NCBI GenBank assembly: GCA_026874595.1
Contig: CM049313.1
Location: 36,010,159-36,074,158 of the forward strand
Length of the DNA: 64,000 nt
Direction of reading: 5' to 3'
Source: Sipunculus nudus
Lineage: Eukaryota; Annelida; Sipuncula; Golfingiida; Sipunculidae
Shown here one piece after another: positions 61,084-64,000 of the stretch. The notes beneath the pieces were generated by a model. It saw nothing but the letters and a program-made list of their open reading frames with translations. It was not told the origin of the DNA and ran no database searches. Each line of letters starts with the position of its first letter. The stretch's first letter is position 1. The translations under genes and the position numbers were made by a program.

Positions 61084-61693
61084 GTTATACAAACATATTA
61101 CCAGCATACGTTATAACATGCATGCATATACTATAACATACTATAGTATATTTACATAATAAATCTGGTATGACTGAGCATGAGCCGTCTTATATATCTT
61201 CATATACATGCATGTATTATATCAGTTTAACAAAGTCCTTTTCTCCCATAAAGCATTTGATAAAAACACATGTATGATTATTTCTGTTAGTTGCCTCAAA
61301 GATCATCTCTTTGTCTTTGTGGAAAACAAATATCCAATACGGCCTTTTATCTCGACCAGATGCAGAGGTCAGTGCATGACTTAATATTCATAAGAGATTT
61401 AAGAACTGCTAAATATAGGTGGCTTTAAGCTAGCCCTGTTATATAGCAGTCCATGGTATTCTCCTGGACTGATGTCTATATATCATTGCCAGATATATAT
61501 AGCTTAAGTGCATGGTGAGTGTTACTTATCGTCCACTTAGCTATTTGGTCAGTTTTATAAGGATATAAATTAATGTGTAAAAGATTTTATAACATATTGA
61601 ACAGATTTTAATATTCTGGTCATATCTGACCATACTGTTGAAGAGAATAGACTTTAGATTCTTTCTCTTATCATTCTAAAATAGCTCTTCTTA
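61080..61693. other. Unique AT-rich DNA, nothing recognised
   Basis: No frame, RNA gene or element identified. Confidence 0.5.
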
Positions 61694-61786
<93 letters not shown>

Positions 61787-61915
61787 GTCTATATCTATCT
61801 ATCTATCTGTCCGTCTGTCTGTTTGTCTGTCCGTCCGTCGTGCCGTCCGTCCGTCTGTCTGTCTGTCTATATCTATCTATCCATTTATCTATTTATCAAT
61901 CTTGCTATCTATCTA

Positions 61916-61955
<40 letters not shown>

Positions 61956-61973
61956 GGTCTGTCTGTCAATCAT

Positions 61974-62029
<56 letters not shown>
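61694..62029. repeat. Compound microsatellite (TC)n(TA)n(CTAT/CTGT)n(TA)n
   Basis: (TC)n at 61694-61754, (TA)n at 61755-61785, CTAT/CTGT/CCGT tetranucleotides at 61786-61968, then interrupted (TA)n to about 62027. Ser/Ile/Tyr frames over it are repeat translations. Confidence 0.95.
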
Positions 62030-62030
<1 letters not shown>

Positions 62031-62516
62031 TGATAGATTTATTATATAAGAGTATATACTGTGGTTGCCTTTTTGTTCGCGAGGGTTTTAATTTCGCGAT
62101 ATTCGCGAATGGGAAATAATCGCGAAAATGAAACCCTCGGGAATAATCGGCCAATTGAGAATGTTCTTCTTATTTAGTGTAATCAATACTTGTATGGTAA
62201 TAGGTTAGAACAGAGAGAATTTTTTTAATAAATTACATCCTTGCAGGTATAGGGAAATTTAAACCTTAAATTTGAACTAAACCACCTATGCTGTGTGTAC
62301 TGACCCATCATTATATAAGAAAATGTCACAAACGCATGACCTATTCTCATTTTATAAAACACAAAGGTATATAGTTTTGCCAAAGATTTGATATACTAGT
62401 AGGTTCTTGTGAGATCGCGAAAATGAAACCCTCGCAAAACATTAAAAATGGAAAAATCGCGAAATTTCAGCCTCGCGAATATGAAGCCAACCACAGTATA
62501 TATAATAAATCTATCA
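62031..62516. mobile_element. MITE with long terminal inverted repeats
   Basis: The left arm begins tgatagatttattata, then tatactgtggttg and ttcgcgaggg. The reverse complement of the right end reads tgatagatttattata, tatactgtggttgg, ttcgcgaggc. The arms pair for about 65 bp, with an ~8-nt extra segment in the left arm. Internally, tcgcgaaaatgaaaccctcg occurs as a direct repeat near 62120 and 62414. No transposase frame is present. A TA target (TA-tactgtggttg ... caaccacagta-TA) is plausible, suggesting a Tc1/mariner-type derivative; that class is inferred. Confidence 0.75.
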
Positions 62517-64000
62517 TATATATATATACATATAAACTTAAAATATACATATATATTTTTCAATGGGAAATCCTTATATTATACCAAAAACCTCTATAAA
62601 GCTGAAACATTCCTGAACTGTGTGTGTGGTTTACATATATATGTCTGTGCCTGTTATAAGTTGAAAGCTTAACTCTTTCTTCAAAGTTGTCAGTGAAGTT
62701 TTGCTGATCATCAGAGGACATTAATCTATTCCGTGGTAATCAGGAAATTCTTCGTGACAAGGGGACGGCAAAAAGTTAACAGAAATACAAGGCCGTACGG
62801 CCCGTGCATGTTAAAATAAGAATAACCAGCTTGTACAAGAACGTGTTTATCGTATGACAATTCCTATATACATATTTACGCAAACATTCAAGCGTGCACA
62901 ATTTGTAAGCTATTTATTTGAGCTATTTAGTAAGTTTGTGAATTATTTTTTTTAATTCGGATTTTCCTAAAAATAATTTATGTAGGGCTTTTTCAGATTA
63001 TAAGACTTTAAAGAATTACAAGGCATGGTTTAGGTAAATATTTGTGCCAAGTAGTCGGAATAAGACAGGAAAATATTTCATAAAGTAGTACTTAAAATAA
63101 TAAATTTATTGAGAGCTGTGTAATTAGAAATGGTGAAAAATTTTTTCTTTTCAACTACATGCGCATGTTTTATATCTTATAACATAAATTAATACGGATT
63201 GACAGGAGTTGATGGCAAACTTGTTAATATGTTTATTTTTCTTGTGTCCTTTGTAGTATGGGCAATGAGGCCTTATTACAATAAATAGTTGTTGTTGGAA
63301 ATTCGTAAATTCATGCTTTTCTTCCTTTTAATTAGACGAAGTTGGACATGCATATTTTAACTCCTTGCCTTAAAATTCACGTGTTTTATCATTATATATA
63401 TAACCATTTATACACATGTATAAATTAATATATTATGCATATATATGTATTATTTTAAAGAAACTTCATTCAAACTCACAACCAGGGGAAATCTTATAAA
63501 TACACACATATATACATATATGGGTAAAGGAAAGCTCCAAGGGCAAGGTATGCCCATGCAAAGCACTCAACACACACACGCACACACATAAATATATATA
63601 TATATATAATACAGAAAACGGGCAATGAAAAACGCATTTATCATTTAAACTGGTAAATGTTTGATTGATAACATTCTATAGAATTAGCTTTATACCATGT
63701 AGGATTGAACAAATGGAAATGGTGCATGGAATCATGTCGATTCAATTGTAATTCGGGACCCAGACCTTGGTACAATTACTTATACATATACAAGCGGTCG
63801 TAATTGTGATTAATTTATTAAAAGTCACATGCTCTCGCGCTCCATGCGACTCATGGGGGACCTTGACTCATTGTCCCAGGTGATATGTCACGGTACAGTG
63901 CTCTTTTTAGTATATGGGTGACATGTAATCCTGGAATCTATATTATTGTTTACCTGTGAGATGACTGATTTATTCATATTACGTGTATCTGTGCTGACAT
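62517..64000. other. Unique AT-rich DNA to window end, no gene recognised
   Basis: Contains short TA patches (62518-62528, 63594-63609) and a CACACA patch (63571-63588). No frame over 74 codons and no RNA gene recognised. 63780-63900 is slightly more complex. Confidence 0.5.

Overview
This looks like a 64-kb stretch of eukaryotic, probably marine-invertebrate, nuclear DNA. It is AT-rich and carries many long (TA)n, (TC)n, (ATT)n and (ATC)n microsatellites, small DNA-transposon derivatives, a dead non-LTR retrotransposon 3' end and two large tandem arrays. I infer a mollusc or another lophotrochozoan from remembered repeat styles: 'gtgaccttgacctttgacc' elements, 'accggagaacccggagaaaaccacc' elements, C-tract elements with caggcg ends, and tcgcgaaaatgaaaccctcg MITEs. 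That placement is an inference and was not tested. There is no bacterial gene organisation, no operon, and no protein-coding gene that I can recognise. Nearly all open frames are under 150 codons; the longer ones are translations of simple or satellite repeats.

Layout. 1-1.2 kb: two copies of a dispersed element built from ~146-bp monomers that repeatedly carry TGACC nuclear-receptor half sites. 1.4-29.7 kb: single-copy, AT-rich non-coding DNA broken by microsatellites and a few small elements. Higher-complexity islands occur around 4.8, 15.4, 17.2, 21.7-22.1, 27.2-28.4 and 29.0-29.7 kb and could be cis-regulatory. 29.7-31.1 kb: a 1.4-kb ATC/ACC trinucleotide array. 31.1-38.6 kb: mostly unique AT-rich DNA with two more complex islands (35.5 and 36.8 kb). 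38.65-39.06 kb: a purine-rich block. 39.72-48.07 kb: the dominant feature, an 8.35-kb satellite of about 167 copies of a 50-bp unit, split into two sequence families with higher-order structure. 49.23 kb: a GC-rich hairpin shaped like a bacterial intrinsic terminator. 52.3-54.9 kb: a second array, of 45-bp units, interrupted by the retrotransposon 3' end. 55-64 kb: unique DNA with a paired-palindrome regulatory-like site, a small C-tract element, compound microsatellites and a MITE with long inverted repeats.

No set of genes acts together here. The window is best read as intergenic or intronic DNA whose interest lies in repeat biology (array turnover, stop-free satellite frames, nested insertion) and in possible regulatory sites (five perfect TGACGTCA motifs, repeated DR1 motifs). 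Small exons of a multi-exon gene cannot be excluded by eye. RNA-seq alignment or comparison with a related genome would settle that.
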